DNA of 64,000 bases. It comes from Bacteroidota bacterium. Its GTDB lineage: Bacteria; Bacteroidota; Bacteroidia; CAILMK01; JACPUW01. Of this stretch, positions 18,591 to 26,907 are shown one piece after another; position 1 is the stretch's first letter; each line of letters opens with the position of its first letter. Made by a program: the position numbers and the translations under genes. Location: contig JACPUW010000035.1 of the NCBI GenBank assembly GCA_016192035.1, positions 116,323 through 180,322 of the forward strand, given 5' to 3'. The notes under the pieces are model-generated. The model had not been told where the DNA came from. It worked only from the letters and a program-made list of their open reading frames with translations, and did no database searches.

Positions 18591-18888
18591 GGTCTATCAA
18601 CTCTATTAAGTAATTTGACAAGAGGGAAACGTTCTTAAACGGTGATTGTGCCCGGCTAAAAATCTTTTGGTCGCCTATTACCACCACCTTGCCATAGCGG
18701 GTCAGGATTTCATCTTCCAAATCCATAATAAGTGATACCAAGGCCACCGAGTGGAGCACCCCAGCCTTGCCGTACAGCTCCGTGTCGGCCAGTAGCTCAT
18801 GCTCTAATCGTATAAGTCCTATATTATTATATGCCAGTATTTTGGCATGTACCATCTTAAAAATGTCATCGGGGTGGGGCCTTACCAT
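18583..18888 (-). CDS. Acyl-carrier-protein-like small protein
   Basis: A protein of 101 residues with ACP layout: helix 1, the LLADTELYGKAG loop, then VLHSVALVSLIMDLEDEI, which aligns with the DSLxxVxLIxxLE motif of carrier proteins. Ser47 sits at the phosphopantetheine position, but the preceding Asp is His and the following Leu is Val (HSV for DSL). The C-terminal helix segment (FKNVSLLSNYLIELIDHG) also fits ACP helix 4. A central insertion (YGKVVVIGDQKIFSRAQS) is longer than in AcpP. It overlaps the SDR by 8 bp. Whether it is phosphopantetheinylated is open. Assignment is by pattern only. Confidence 0.7.
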   Translation of the reverse strand: MVRPHPDDIFKMVHAKILAYNNIGLIRLEHELLADTELYGKAGVLHSVALVSLIMDLEDEILTRYGKVVVIGDQKIFSRAQSPFKNVSLLSNYLIELIDHG

Positions 18889-19043
18889 CAGTCAGGGTTT
18901 GCCCCGCAAAGAAACGCCTCGCGCATCCATGCTTGCCTCCCGGCCGCGCTATTGTCTTTCTGCACACGGGCTTTCACCCTTTTTTGCCCCCTGGGCAAAG
19001 TGAAATTGGTAAAACCTTCTTGCCCAGTGCTCAAACTGGGCAC

Positions 19044-19075
19044 AAAAAAAAGCCCCAGACAGTGCCAGGGCTTTG
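19044..19075 (-). terminator. Intrinsic terminator of rpoD
   Basis: On the minus strand AAAGCCC pairs with GGGCTTT around a short loop, followed by a run of eight T. It lies 18 bp after the rpoD stop. Confidence 0.85.
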
Positions 19076-19092
19076 TTTCTGTGGCATTTGCC

Positions 19093-19956
19093 CTATCCTA
19101 AATATGTCTTGAGCAACCTGCTTTTACTCGATTTTCTCAGTTTCCTCAGCGCTTTCTCCTTTATCTGTCGCACCCGCTCGCGGGTTAGGTTCACCTTTTC
19201 GCTTATGTCTTCATAGGAGTGCGGTATGTTGCCGTCCAGGCCAAAATGAAGGCGCAGTATCTCCCGCTCTTTTTCTGACAATATGCTCATCACCCGTGCT
19301 ATTTCACGTTGGAGTGACTCATGCAGAAGGGCGGTATCTGGATTGGGCTCTTGGTCGTTGGGCAGCAGGGTGAGCAGGCTCGCATCCTCGTCCTCATTTA
19401 TCGGTGCATCAATAGATACGTGCCTAGATGAGGTAGAAAGCGTGGTTTCTATCTCTTCTTGAGGCATTTCTAGCCTTTCGGCAATTTCGCGGGTGGTGGC
19501 CTCTCGCTCGTGGAGTTGCTCAAGTGCTGCGGCGGCTGCCCCTATCTTGCTCAGTGAGCCCACTTTATTGAGCGGTAGCCTCACCAAGCGCGATTGGTCG
19601 GCCAGGGCCTGCAGGATTGACTGCCTAATCCACCACACCGCGTACGATATGAACTTAAAGCCCCGCGTTTCGTCAAACCGCTGTGCTGCCTTTATTAAAC
19701 CCAGGTTGCCCTCGTTTATTAGGTCGCCCAAGGTAAGGCCTTGATTCTGGTACTGTTTGGCCACCGATACCACAAACCTCAGGTTGGCATTTACCAAGCG
19801 CTCAAGTGCCAGTTGGTCGCCATCCTTTATCCGTTTTGCCAGTTCTACCTCCTCCTGGGGGGTAATCATTTCCACTTTTGAAATCTCGTTCAGGTACTTG
19901 TCCAGCGACTTGTTTTCCCTGTTGGTAAACTGCTTGCTTATCTTAAGCTGTCTCAT
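19093..19956 (-). CDS. rpoD: Primary RNA polymerase sigma factor (sigma-ABfr type)
   Basis: The housekeeping sigma factor, 287 residues, the short form typical of Bacteroidetes with no region 1.1. Region 1.2: [20 protein letters not shown]. Region 2: [35 protein letters not shown] and the -10-reading [17 protein letters not shown]. Region 3: the [12 protein letters not shown] stretch. Region 4: LREREIL-type [16 protein letters not shown] and the -35 helix-turn-helix [20 protein letters not shown]. In this phylum it is known to read TTTG/TAnnTTTG promoters, which recur across the window. It is divergent from pheS with 217 bp between the starts. Confidence 0.98.
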   Translation of the reverse strand: MRQLKISKQFTNRENKSLDKYLNEISKVEMITPQEEVELAKRIKDGDQLALERLVNANLRFVVSVAKQYQNQGLTLGDLINEGNLGLIKAAQRFDETRGFKFISYAVWWIRQSILQALADQSRLVRLPLNKVGSLSKIGAAAAALEQLHEREATTREIAERLEMPQEEIETTLSTSSRHVSIDAPINEDEDASLLTLLPNDQEPNPDTALLHESLQREIARVMSILSEKEREILRLHFGLDGNIPHSYEDISEKVNLTRERVRQIKEKALRKLRKSSKSRLLKTYLG

Positions 19957-20173
19957 GCAACAAAAGCTTTTTTAAATTTGATGTGAAGGGGAGTGGAGGA
20001 TAGCTACCTTAAGATCGACGGGCGCAAGCGGTATGTTTCATCAAATGGTAAACAACAATCCGTAGTGGCGCTTGCTATCAAATCTAAAGTAATTTTGAAG
20101 GCGCGAAAGTACATTTTTTTTGTCTAACCCGGGCTAACGGCCCCCGCTGCAAAATAGTTGTATCCTACCCCAC

Positions 20174-21172
20174 ATGTTTACCACACAGATAGACCAACTC
20201 CTAGCCGGCCTGGCACAAGAACAAATATCCAATTTACAAGAACTGGAAGCCTTCAGGGTCAAGTATTTGGGCAAGAAGGGAATTGTTGCTGCCCTATATG
20301 CCGAACTTAAAAACCTGGATGGAGAGGCCAAAAGGCTGGCCGGGGCTCAAATCAACGACCTTAAAAACCAGGTAAATGCCATAGTGGCCCAGGCTGCCCA
20401 GGACCACGAATCACGTTCAAATGTCAAGTCGCTAGAATCCATGGACTTGGGCTTGCCGCCTGCATTCAAGCCCCATGGCTGCCAACATCCCCTAACCCTG
20501 GTCACCAATGAGGTCATTGATATTTTTGCCCGTCTGGGTTTTACCGTTTCTACAGGCCCCGAAATAGTGGACGAGTGGACCAATTTTACCGCCCTAAACT
20601 TTCCCCAAAACCACCCTGCCCGCGACATGCAGGATACTTTTTTCGTGGACAATATGCCTGGCTATTTGCTTAGGACCCACACATCTGGCGTCCAGGTACA
20701 AGAACTGCTCAAAGGGGTCTTGCCCGTGCGCACCATCTCCCCAGGCATGGTGTTCCGCCGCGATAGTGATGCCACCCATTCCCCTTTCTTCCACCAGGTA
20801 GAAGGGCTCTATGTGGACCAAGGGGTGAGTTTTGCCGACCTGAAACAGGTGCTGTACCACTTTGTGAATGCTTTTTTTGGCAAGGGCACCGACTTTAGGC
20901 TCCGACCTTCCTATTTTCCTTTCACTGAGCCTTCTGCCGAAATGGACATAGCTTGGGTAAGGAATGGAAAACAAGGCTGGATGGAGATTATGGGCTGCGG
21001 ATTGGTGGACCCCGCCGTGCTGTCAAATTGCGGGGTGGACCCCGAGCTATACACCGGTTTTGCCTTTGGCATTGGTGTGGAGCGCCTTGCCATGCTCCGC
21101 TACGGCATAGCCGATATCAGGGTGTTTTATGAAAACGATATACGTTTCCTCAACCAATTCGCCGCACTCTAA
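20174..21172 (+). CDS. pheS: Phenylalanine--tRNA ligase alpha subunit
   Basis: The catalytic subunit of the alpha2beta2 class II synthetase. It has 332 residues, close to the family norm of about 340. The N-terminal coiled-coil arm covers about residues 1-85 (EAFRVKYLGKKGIVAALYAE). Class II motif 2 is GMVFRRDSDATHSPFFHQVE and motif 3 is GFAFGIGVERLAMLRYGI, and the phenylalanine-pocket phrase is MEIMGCGLVDPAVL. The beta subunit pheT is not in the window, as is common in Bacteroidetes. The stop overlaps the next ATG as TAATG. Confidence 0.98.
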   Translation: MFTTQIDQLLAGLAQEQISNLQELEAFRVKYLGKKGIVAALYAELKNLDGEAKRLAGAQINDLKNQVNAIVAQAAQDHESRSNVKSLESMDLGLPPAFKPHGCQHPLTLVTNEVIDIFARLGFTVSTGPEIVDEWTNFTALNFPQNHPARDMQDTFFVDNMPGYLLRTHTSGVQVQELLKGVLPVRTISPGMVFRRDSDATHSPFFHQVEGLYVDQGVSFADLKQVLYHFVNAFFGKGTDFRLRPSYFPFTEPSAEMDIAWVRNGKQGWMEIMGCGLVDPAVLSNCGVDPELYTGFAFGIGVERLAMLRYGIADIRVFYENDIRFLNQFAAL

Positions 21173-21621
21173 TGAGGGAGCAATCGGTTAAGGAATACAC
21201 CTACTCCCGCCGATATAAGTTTGTCTTTATTTGGCTGAGCAATGTCTTGCTGGTACTGCTTACACTGTCCATAGTGTACTGGAAACCCCTCCTGGTGTTG
21301 GCCAATGGATTTGTATGGGTAATCAACTATTACTTCTTGGCCAATTCGTTCAACAAGAAGTTGTTCGTGCACTACGAAGGAAAGTTTGTGTATAGAAATG
21401 TGTTTCGTCGCCGCCTGTCTTTCAATATAGAAGACATAGAACGCGTGGAGCTGACATCCATCCGCAAGGGCCTTATGATCAAGCTAAAAGAAGGCCGTGG
21501 TTTCGTGTTTCTTACCCCCTACTGGCGAAACTACAAGCTATTGTACCGATTTGTGCTCAACCGGGTGGATCCCGCTGCGGTGCCTGACCGTTTGAAGATG
21601 GAACGGGCCTTTGGTCTCTAA
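21172..21621 (+). CDS. Membrane protein of unknown function coupled to pheS
   Basis: A protein of 149 residues with two membrane segments (about 19-36 FVFIWLSNVLLVLLTLSI and 40-57 PLLVLANGFVWVINYYFL), then a basic cytoplasmic domain of about 90 residues (VHYEGKFVYRNVFRRRLSFN, VELTSIRKGLMIKLKEGRGF) whose beta pattern recalls bacterial PH-like domains. It is translationally coupled to pheS by a TAATG overlap, so it is probably made in step with the synthetase. No family name is certain. Confidence 0.75.
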   Translation: MREQSVKEYTYSRRYKFVFIWLSNVLLVLLTLSIVYWKPLLVLANGFVWVINYYFLANSFNKKLFVHYEGKFVYRNVFRRRLSFNIEDIERVELTSIRKGLMIKLKEGRGFVFLTPYWRNYKLLYRFVLNRVDPAAVPDRLKMERAFGL

Positions 21622-21640
21622 GGCCTACCCTCTATCTTTG
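21610..21640 (+). promoter_or_regulatory. Full promoter TTTG-N19-TATCTTTG for the 3-hydroxyacyl-CoA dehydrogenase gene
   Basis: Perfect -33 TTTG (21610-21613), a 19-nt spacer and TATCTTTG (21633-21640), 20 bp before the ATG. It begins inside the end of the upstream gene. Confidence 0.8.
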
Positions 21641-21660
21641 TCGCCCATAGCAACAACCTT

Positions 21661-22518
21661 ATGGAAATTAATGATATAGCATCGGTAGCCGTAGTGGGCG
21701 CCGGCACCATGGGTTCTGGCATAGCCCAGGTTTTTGCGCAAGCTGGTTACCCAACCCTTTTGTTTGACATTGGCCAACAGGCCGTTGACAAGGCCAGGGC
21801 CAGCATTACCGCCAACTTGGACAAGTCTGTGGAAATAGGTAAGATGAAACCCCATATTGCCCAACAAACCTTGGACAACCTCCGTTTCTCTACCGAATTT
21901 GGCAGTGTAAAAGCCCATTTGGTGCTTGAAGCCATAGTGGAAGACCTTCAGGCCAAAGCAGACCTTTTTAATGCGCTGCACCTGCAGAACCATCAAGATA
22001 CCGTTTTCGCCACCAATACTTCTACCATTCCCATTACCCAGTTAGGGGCCATGGTGCCGCTGCCCGGGCGGCTGGTGGGCATGCATTTCTTCAATCCCGC
22101 ACATATCATGAAGTTGGTAGAGGTCATTTCTGGCCTGGCCACCCGTACTGATGTGGCCGATACCTGCTGCCAACTGGCGCTCAAATTGGGCAAAAAACCC
22201 GTTATGGCCAATGATTCGCCAGGCTTTATTGTTAACCGGGTGGCCCGTCATTACTATGTGGAAGCACTTAAACTGCTGGAAGAGGGAGTGGCCGACTTAG
22301 AATCTATAGATAGGGTCATGGAAGCATCGGGTTTTAAAATGGGCCCTTTTAAGCTCATGGACCTCATAGGCATGGACACCAATTTTGCCGTTACCTCCAC
22401 TTTGTATAAGGCTTTTCATTACGACCCTAAGTTTAGGCCCAGCCGCATCCAAGAGCAAAAGGTGCAGGCCGGACACCTTGGGCGCAAGACAGGCCTCGGA
22501 TTCTATCACTATCCTTGA
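21661..22518 (+). CDS. 3-hydroxybutyryl-CoA (3-hydroxyacyl-CoA) dehydrogenase
   Basis: NAD-dependent oxidation of 3-hydroxyacyl-CoA, cytoplasmic. The length of 285 residues is the usual single-function form. The Rossmann motif is VAVVGAGTMGSGIAQVFAQA at residues 8-27 and the acidic residue ending beta-2 is in LLFDIG. The catalytic region contains the family signature MHFFNPAHIMKLVEVI, with the catalytic His and Asn, and NDSPGFIVNR precedes the C-terminal helical domain ending RKTGLGFYHYP. It could serve butyrate or PHB metabolism, beta-oxidation or aromatic degradation; nothing adjacent decides this. The rRNA methyltransferase follows after 12 bp. Confidence 0.93.
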   Translation: MEINDIASVAVVGAGTMGSGIAQVFAQAGYPTLLFDIGQQAVDKARASITANLDKSVEIGKMKPHIAQQTLDNLRFSTEFGSVKAHLVLEAIVEDLQAKADLFNALHLQNHQDTVFATNTSTIPITQLGAMVPLPGRLVGMHFFNPAHIMKLVEVISGLATRTDVADTCCQLALKLGKKPVMANDSPGFIVNRVARHYYVEALKLLEEGVADLESIDRVMEASGFKMGPFKLMDLIGMDTNFAVTSTLYKAFHYDPKFRPSRIQEQKVQAGHLGRKTGLGFYHYP

Positions 22519-22530
22519 CAAATCAACTAA

Positions 22531-23403
22531 ATGAACTATAAGGTTTTAAGCCCTTCTGCCTTTACCGAATACCAATTGCTGGACTGCGGAAATGGCGAGA
22601 AGTTGGAGCGTTTTGGCCAGCAAACGTTGATACGGCCCGAAAAACAAGCCGTTTGGTCGCCCCAACTCACGGCTGAGGCCTGGCGGCAGGTAGCCCACGC
22701 CCGGTTTGTGGGCAGCGATGAACAGGGTAAATGGGAACAAGTGAATGGCAGCCAGTCCACCTGGCGCATGCAGTACAGGTCATCTGTGCTCAGCATGAGC
22801 TTTTTGCTCAAACTCACGGGCTACAAGCACGTGGGACTGTTTCCCGAACAAGCCGCCCACTGGGATTATATTTTCCAATCGGCCAGGGCTATCAAGGGTG
22901 CCAAGGTGCTCAACCTCTTTGCCTATACAGGGGCAGCCTCTCTGGCGGCCAAGGCCGGGGGGGCTGATGTGGTGCACCTAGAAGGACTGAAGCAAATAGT
23001 GGCTTGGGCTAAGAACAACATGGAAATCAACAAGCTGGAAAACATTCGCTGGCTTCTTGAAGATGCCATCAAGTTTGTCCACCGCGAGTATAAAAGGGGA
23101 AACAAATACCAAGGCATCGTCCTGGACCCGCCCAACTACGGCATGGGGCCAGGCGGTGAGCGTTTTGTGCTCGAAGACCAAATTGGGGAACTCATTGATG
23201 GCGTGAACGCCATACTCGATAAAAACAGGTTTTTTGTGGTGTGCAACAGCTATTCGTTCAAGTTTTCGCCCCTTACCCTGGGCAACCTGTTTGGCAAAGG
23301 CCGGGGCGAAAGGGCTGAAGTGGAAATGGGTGAACTTGCTACCCCGTTTGCCAATGGCCAATACCTGGCACATGGCGTGTTTTACCGCGCACGGTCGCTC
23401 TAG
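22531..23403 (+). CDS. Class I SAM-dependent rRNA methyltransferase (RlmI-like)
   Basis: Probably methylates a 23S rRNA cytosine or guanine. 290 residues. The SAM-binding motif I is AKVLNLFAYTGAASLAAKAG and the catalytic motif IV is GIVLDPPNYGMG, the DPP(A/N)xG form of the RlmI/RlmK group. An N-terminal domain of about 100 residues ends in GLFPEQAAHWDYI. The acidic loop after motif I reads VVHLEGLKQIVAWAKNN rather than the usual VD-S-K form, so it is somewhat diverged. No PUA domain is seen at the N terminus, unlike E. coli RlmI. It is 12 bp downstream of the dehydrogenase gene. Confidence 0.87.
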   Translation: MNYKVLSPSAFTEYQLLDCGNGEKLERFGQQTLIRPEKQAVWSPQLTAEAWRQVAHARFVGSDEQGKWEQVNGSQSTWRMQYRSSVLSMSFLLKLTGYKHVGLFPEQAAHWDYIFQSARAIKGAKVLNLFAYTGAASLAAKAGGADVVHLEGLKQIVAWAKNNMEINKLENIRWLLEDAIKFVHREYKRGNKYQGIVLDPPNYGMGPGGERFVLEDQIGELIDGVNAILDKNRFFVVCNSYSFKFSPLTLGNLFGKGRGERAEVEMGELATPFANGQYLAHGVFYRARSL

Positions 23404-23429
23404 TTTCATCTTGCTTATCCCAGATTTTT

Positions 23430-23460
23430 TTTGGCGGCATTGCCGAAATACCTACTTTTG
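23430..23460 (+). promoter_or_regulatory. Full promoter TTTG-N19-TACTTTTG for rplS
   Basis: TTTG at 23430-23433, a 19-nt spacer and TACTTTTG at 23453-23460. It lies 36 bp upstream of the rplS ATG and shows that the longer frame from 23431 is not the true start. Confidence 0.8.
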
Positions 23461-23496
23461 CACCTCATTTTTTCAAGGCCTTTAAAATTTAGCCAT

Positions 23497-23844
23497 ATGA
23501 ACCCGATAATACGAGAGCTTCAAAAGGAAAACATAAGGACCGATATACCTGACTTCCAAGCCGGTGATACTATAACCGTGTACTATAAAATCAAGGAAGG
23601 CGATAAAGAAAGGGTTCAGCCTTTCCAGGGCGTGGTACTGCAGAGAAGGAGTTTTGGGGCTACCGAAACCTTTACCGTGCGAAAAATTTCTGGCGGTGTG
23701 GGCGTGGAGAGAATCATTCCGGTAAACTCCCCTTTTATTGACAGGATTGAAGTAAACAAGCGTGGCAAGGTCCGACGCGCAAGGATTTTCTACCTGCGCA
23801 GCCTCACCGGCAAAAAAGCCCGAATCAAGGAAAGAAGGGCATAG
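23497..23844 (+). CDS. rplS: 50S ribosomal protein L19
   Basis: A large-subunit protein at the interface with the 30S, 115 residues, the normal length. Start [20 protein letters not shown]; then the SH3-like core [60 protein letters not shown] and the ending [20 protein letters not shown]. The start ATG at 23497 is set by family length and by the promoter at 23430-23460. It is monocistronic: a terminator follows after about 40 bp. Confidence 0.98.
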   Translation: MNPIIRELQKENIRTDIPDFQAGDTITVYYKIKEGDKERVQPFQGVVLQRRSFGATETFTVRKISGGVGVERIIPVNSPFIDRIEVNKRGKVRRARIFYLRSLTGKKARIKERRA

Positions 23845-23883
23845 GCCAAGTGCCATGTTCCCATCATTGACATAATGAACAAC

Positions 23884-23911
23884 AAAGGGAGGTTTGCAGC
23901 CTCCCTTTTTT
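23884..23911 (+). terminator. Intrinsic terminator of rplS
   Basis: AAAGGGAGG, a 7-nt loop, then CCTCCC and six T. It sits inside the upstream extension of the helicase frame, so the helicase must start later. Confidence 0.9.
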
Positions 23912-23976
23912 CATATAGCCCGCTTTATTTGCATGGTGTCTGCACGTGCACCGCGCCTTTCTATCCTAGCCCACCA

Positions 23977-26220
23977 ATGGCCGATTACCTACTAGAACTC
24001 AACGAATCACAGCGCCTGCCCGTGCTGCATGGCGAAGGCCCCATGATGGTGCTCGCAGGTGCGGGCTCAGGCAAAACCCGGGTGCTTACCTATCGCATAG
24101 CCCACCTTATCAACCAGGGAATCAAACCATACCATATACTGGCCCTCACTTTTACCAACAAGGCCGCCAAGGAAATGCGCGCGCGCATTGAAGCGCTCGT
24201 GGGGCCCGAGGCCAATCAAATATGGATGGGCACCTTCCACTCCATTTTTGCCAAGATCCTTCGGATTGAAGCGGCATACATAGGCTACACATCCCAGTTT
24301 TCCATATATGATACCGATGACAGCCGCAGCCTGCTCAAAACCATAGTGAAGGAACTGAACCTGAACAAAGAAACCTACAAACCCGCCAATCTGGGCTCTA
24401 AGATTTCCGGGCTCAAAAACAAGTTTGTTACCGCCGCCGCCTACCTCAATGACACCACAGCCCAAGAGGAAGACCGCCGTTCGGGCACCCCCAGGTTCGC
24501 CGAAATATATGCCCGTTATACCCAGCGCTGTTTCATGTCGGGCGCCATGGATTTTGACGATTTGCTCCTTAAGGTCAATGAGCTTTTCGACAAGTCATCA
24601 GAAACCCTGGCCAAGTACCAGAACAAGTTTAAATACGTGATGGTGGACGAGTACCAAGATACCAACCGGGTACAATACCTCATCATACAGAAACTGGCTG
24701 CCTTCCATAAAAACATTTGTGTAGTGGGCGACGATGCCCAAAGCATATACGCCTTTAGGGGGGCCAACATACAGAATATCATTAATTTTGAAAAAGATTA
24801 TCCTGGTTTTTCCCTATATAAACTGGAGCAGAACTACCGATCTACCAAGGTCATTGTCAATGCATCTTCGGGCATTATCAAGAACAACACCGTCCGCCTG
24901 GTAAAAGAAGTATGGACCCACAATGAAGATGGCGATAAAATTAAGGTACTCAGGGCTTCAACTGACGCCGAAGAAGGCAGGTTGGTGGCCAGCTCCATTT
25001 TCGAAACCAAAATGAACCAAAAGGCTGGCAACGCCGACTTTGCCATTCTATACCGCACCAACTCCCAGTCCAGGTCTTTTGAAGAATCGCTGCGCAAGCT
25101 CAACATACACTACCGCATAGTGGGTGGGCTTTCTTTCTATCAGCGCAAGGAAATCAAGGACATACTGGCTTATTGCCGTTTGGTGCTAAACCCCCGCGAC
25201 GAGGAAGCCCTAAAAAGGGTAATCAACTACCCTACCCGGGGAATTGGGGATACAACCCTGGAAAAAGTGGCCGAAATGGCCCTTGCGCAGGACTGCACAC
25301 TTTGGGAGGCACTGCAAATGGCCATACCGCCTGGTTTTGCCCCTGCCGTGGCTTCTAAGCTCCGTTGGTTTGTAGGGCTCATTCTGCAACACGCTCAATT
25401 GGTGGCCTATAAGGATGCCTATGAAGTGGCCCTGGAAATAACCAAGGCTTCGGGCATTATGGCCAAATTGTATGAGGACAAATCAATAGAAGGCATTTCC
25501 AGGTATGACAACATGCAAGAATTGCTGGCGGGCATTAAGGGTTTTGTAGAAGACGGACAACAACCCGATAAGTCGCTGGCCGCCTATATGCAGGAGGTAG
25601 CACTGCTCTCCGACTTGGACCAGAAGGACGACAATGCCGACCATGTAACCCTCATGACCGTTCATGCGGCCAAGGGGCTGGAGTTTCCGTATGTGTACAT
25701 AGTGGGACTGGAAGAAAACCTGTTTCCATCAAGTAGGTCACTGGGTTCCCGTGAAGAACTGGAAGAAGAGCGACGCCTGTTTTATGTGGCACTCACCAGG
25801 GCTCAACGCAGAGTGGTCATTAGCCATGCCATGCAACGGTTTAAGTATGGCTCGGTAGAATTTGCCGAGCCCAGCCGATTTGTGGCCGAACTGGATACCG
25901 AATTGCTCGATCAGCAAAGCGCTCACTATGATGACTTTGAAAGGAACCGACCAGGTTTTGTGCTGCCCAAGCCCGCCCGAATGGTCCCCGCACCCGGGCT
26001 CCAGCGAGTGGTGTCGGCACCATCGGCTACTTCAAAGACTGCCAGCCAGGAATCAGCCCATATCAAAATAGGACAGAAGGTGCTTCATGAACGTTTTGGA
26101 AAGGGCTTGGTTAACGCCATAGATGGTCAGCCAGGCAATGAAAAGGCCACCATTACCTTTGACATGTATGGCCAAAAAACCATTTTGCTTAGATTTGCCA
26201 AACTATCTGTTTTACAATGA
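23977..26220 (+). CDS. pcrA: UvrD/Rep family 3'-5' DNA helicase, PcrA-like
   Basis: A DNA repair and replication-restart helicase, 747 residues. It starts MADYLLELNESQRLPVLHGE; the in-frame ATG at 23875 lies before the rplS terminator and is rejected. The helicase motifs are complete: Ia/I VLAGAGSGKTRVLTYRIA, II VMVDEYQDTN, III GDDAQSIYAFRGANI, IV LEQNYRST, V LMTVHAAKGLEFPYVYIVGL and VI FYVALTRAQRRVVIS. The C terminus has the Tudor-like tail found in PcrA (GQKVLHERFGKGLVNAIDG and following). It leads a run of closely spaced genes through tlpA. Confidence 0.95.
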   Translation: MADYLLELNESQRLPVLHGEGPMMVLAGAGSGKTRVLTYRIAHLINQGIKPYHILALTFTNKAAKEMRARIEALVGPEANQIWMGTFHSIFAKILRIEAAYIGYTSQFSIYDTDDSRSLLKTIVKELNLNKETYKPANLGSKISGLKNKFVTAAAYLNDTTAQEEDRRSGTPRFAEIYARYTQRCFMSGAMDFDDLLLKVNELFDKSSETLAKYQNKFKYVMVDEYQDTNRVQYLIIQKLAAFHKNICVVGDDAQSIYAFRGANIQNIINFEKDYPGFSLYKLEQNYRSTKVIVNASSGIIKNNTVRLVKEVWTHNEDGDKIKVLRASTDAEEGRLVASSIFETKMNQKAGNADFAILYRTNSQSRSFEESLRKLNIHYRIVGGLSFYQRKEIKDILAYCRLVLNPRDEEALKRVINYPTRGIGDTTLEKVAEMALAQDCTLWEALQMAIPPGFAPAVASKLRWFVGLILQHAQLVAYKDAYEVALEITKASGIMAKLYEDKSIEGISRYDNMQELLAGIKGFVEDGQQPDKSLAAYMQEVALLSDLDQKDDNADHVTLMTVHAAKGLEFPYVYIVGLEENLFPSSRSLGSREELEEERRLFYVALTRAQRRVVISHAMQRFKYGSVEFAEPSRFVAELDTELLDQQSAHYDDFERNRPGFVLPKPARMVPAPGLQRVVSAPSATSKTASQESAHIKIGQKVLHERFGKGLVNAIDGQPGNEKATITFDMYGQKTILLRFAKLSVLQ

Positions 26221-26235
26221 ATACCCCATTGATTC

Positions 26236-26904
26236 ATGGATCTGGAATATACAACTAACCTAGAACCCCTAGTCATTCGCGAGTACGGTAGGTACATACA
26301 CCGCATGGTAGATCATGCCGTGAAAATAGCCGATCGTGACCGCCGCAATGCCGCTGCACGTGAAATCATTAAGGTGATGGAACTGCTCAATCCCGACCCA
26401 AAAAAGGGAGCCGACCACGAACACAAATTGTGGGACCACCTACACCTCATGGCCAAATACCAACTGGATGTGGATGCCCCTTACCCTAAACCTCCTGAGT
26501 CGCAACCACTCGATAAGGTGCGGGCCAAACCCAATTATCCCAAAGGAGGCATTAAATACCGACACTACGGACGCCTGGTAGAAGAAATGATCAAGGTGGC
26601 CAAAATGGAGCTCAATGACGAGACCCAAGATAAAATGAGCGATTTCATTGGAGCCTACATGAAGCTGGCCTATAAACAGTGGAACGAGCAGCGCATGTCA
26701 GATGAAATCATCAAGCACAATATCAAGGATATGTCTGATGGCCGACTGGAGCTTGACGAAATCATTGATATAACGGACGCCGTGCTATCCAACACCGCCA
26801 ACAACTTGGCCATAGGAACCAGGCCCAGCATGGTGGGTACAGGCGGCAACGTGGTGAGAAAAAAGAAAAAGAAGAAAAAGAAACGACCGAGTACAGGTCT
26901 ATAG
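26236..26904 (+). CDS. DUF4290 family protein with lysine-rich tail
   Basis: A cytoplasmic protein of 222 residues found only in Bacteroidetes. Helical, with the family phrases YGRYIHRMVDHAVKIADRDR, ELLNPDPKKGADHEHKLWDH and RHYGRLVEEMIKVAKME. The C terminus ends in an uninterrupted stretch of eight Lys (VVRKKKKKKKK, then RPSTGL) encoded by an A-rich tract. The role is unknown; the basic tail could bind nucleic acid (inference). It lies 15 bp after pcrA and 3 bp before murA; the DUF4290-murA pairing is common in this phylum. Confidence 0.9.
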   Translation: MDLEYTTNLEPLVIREYGRYIHRMVDHAVKIADRDRRNAAAREIIKVMELLNPDPKKGADHEHKLWDHLHLMAKYQLDVDAPYPKPPESQPLDKVRAKPNYPKGGIKYRHYGRLVEEMIKVAKMELNDETQDKMSDFIGAYMKLAYKQWNEQRMSDEIIKHNIKDMSDGRLELDEIIDITDAVLSNTANNLAIGTRPSMVGTGGNVVRKKKKKKKKRPSTGL

Positions 26905-26907
26905 TCT

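Noticed and set aside
23875-23976. Longer N terminus for the PcrA-like helicase
   Set aside because: It would include the rplS terminator hairpin, and the family starts at about MADYLLELNESQ.
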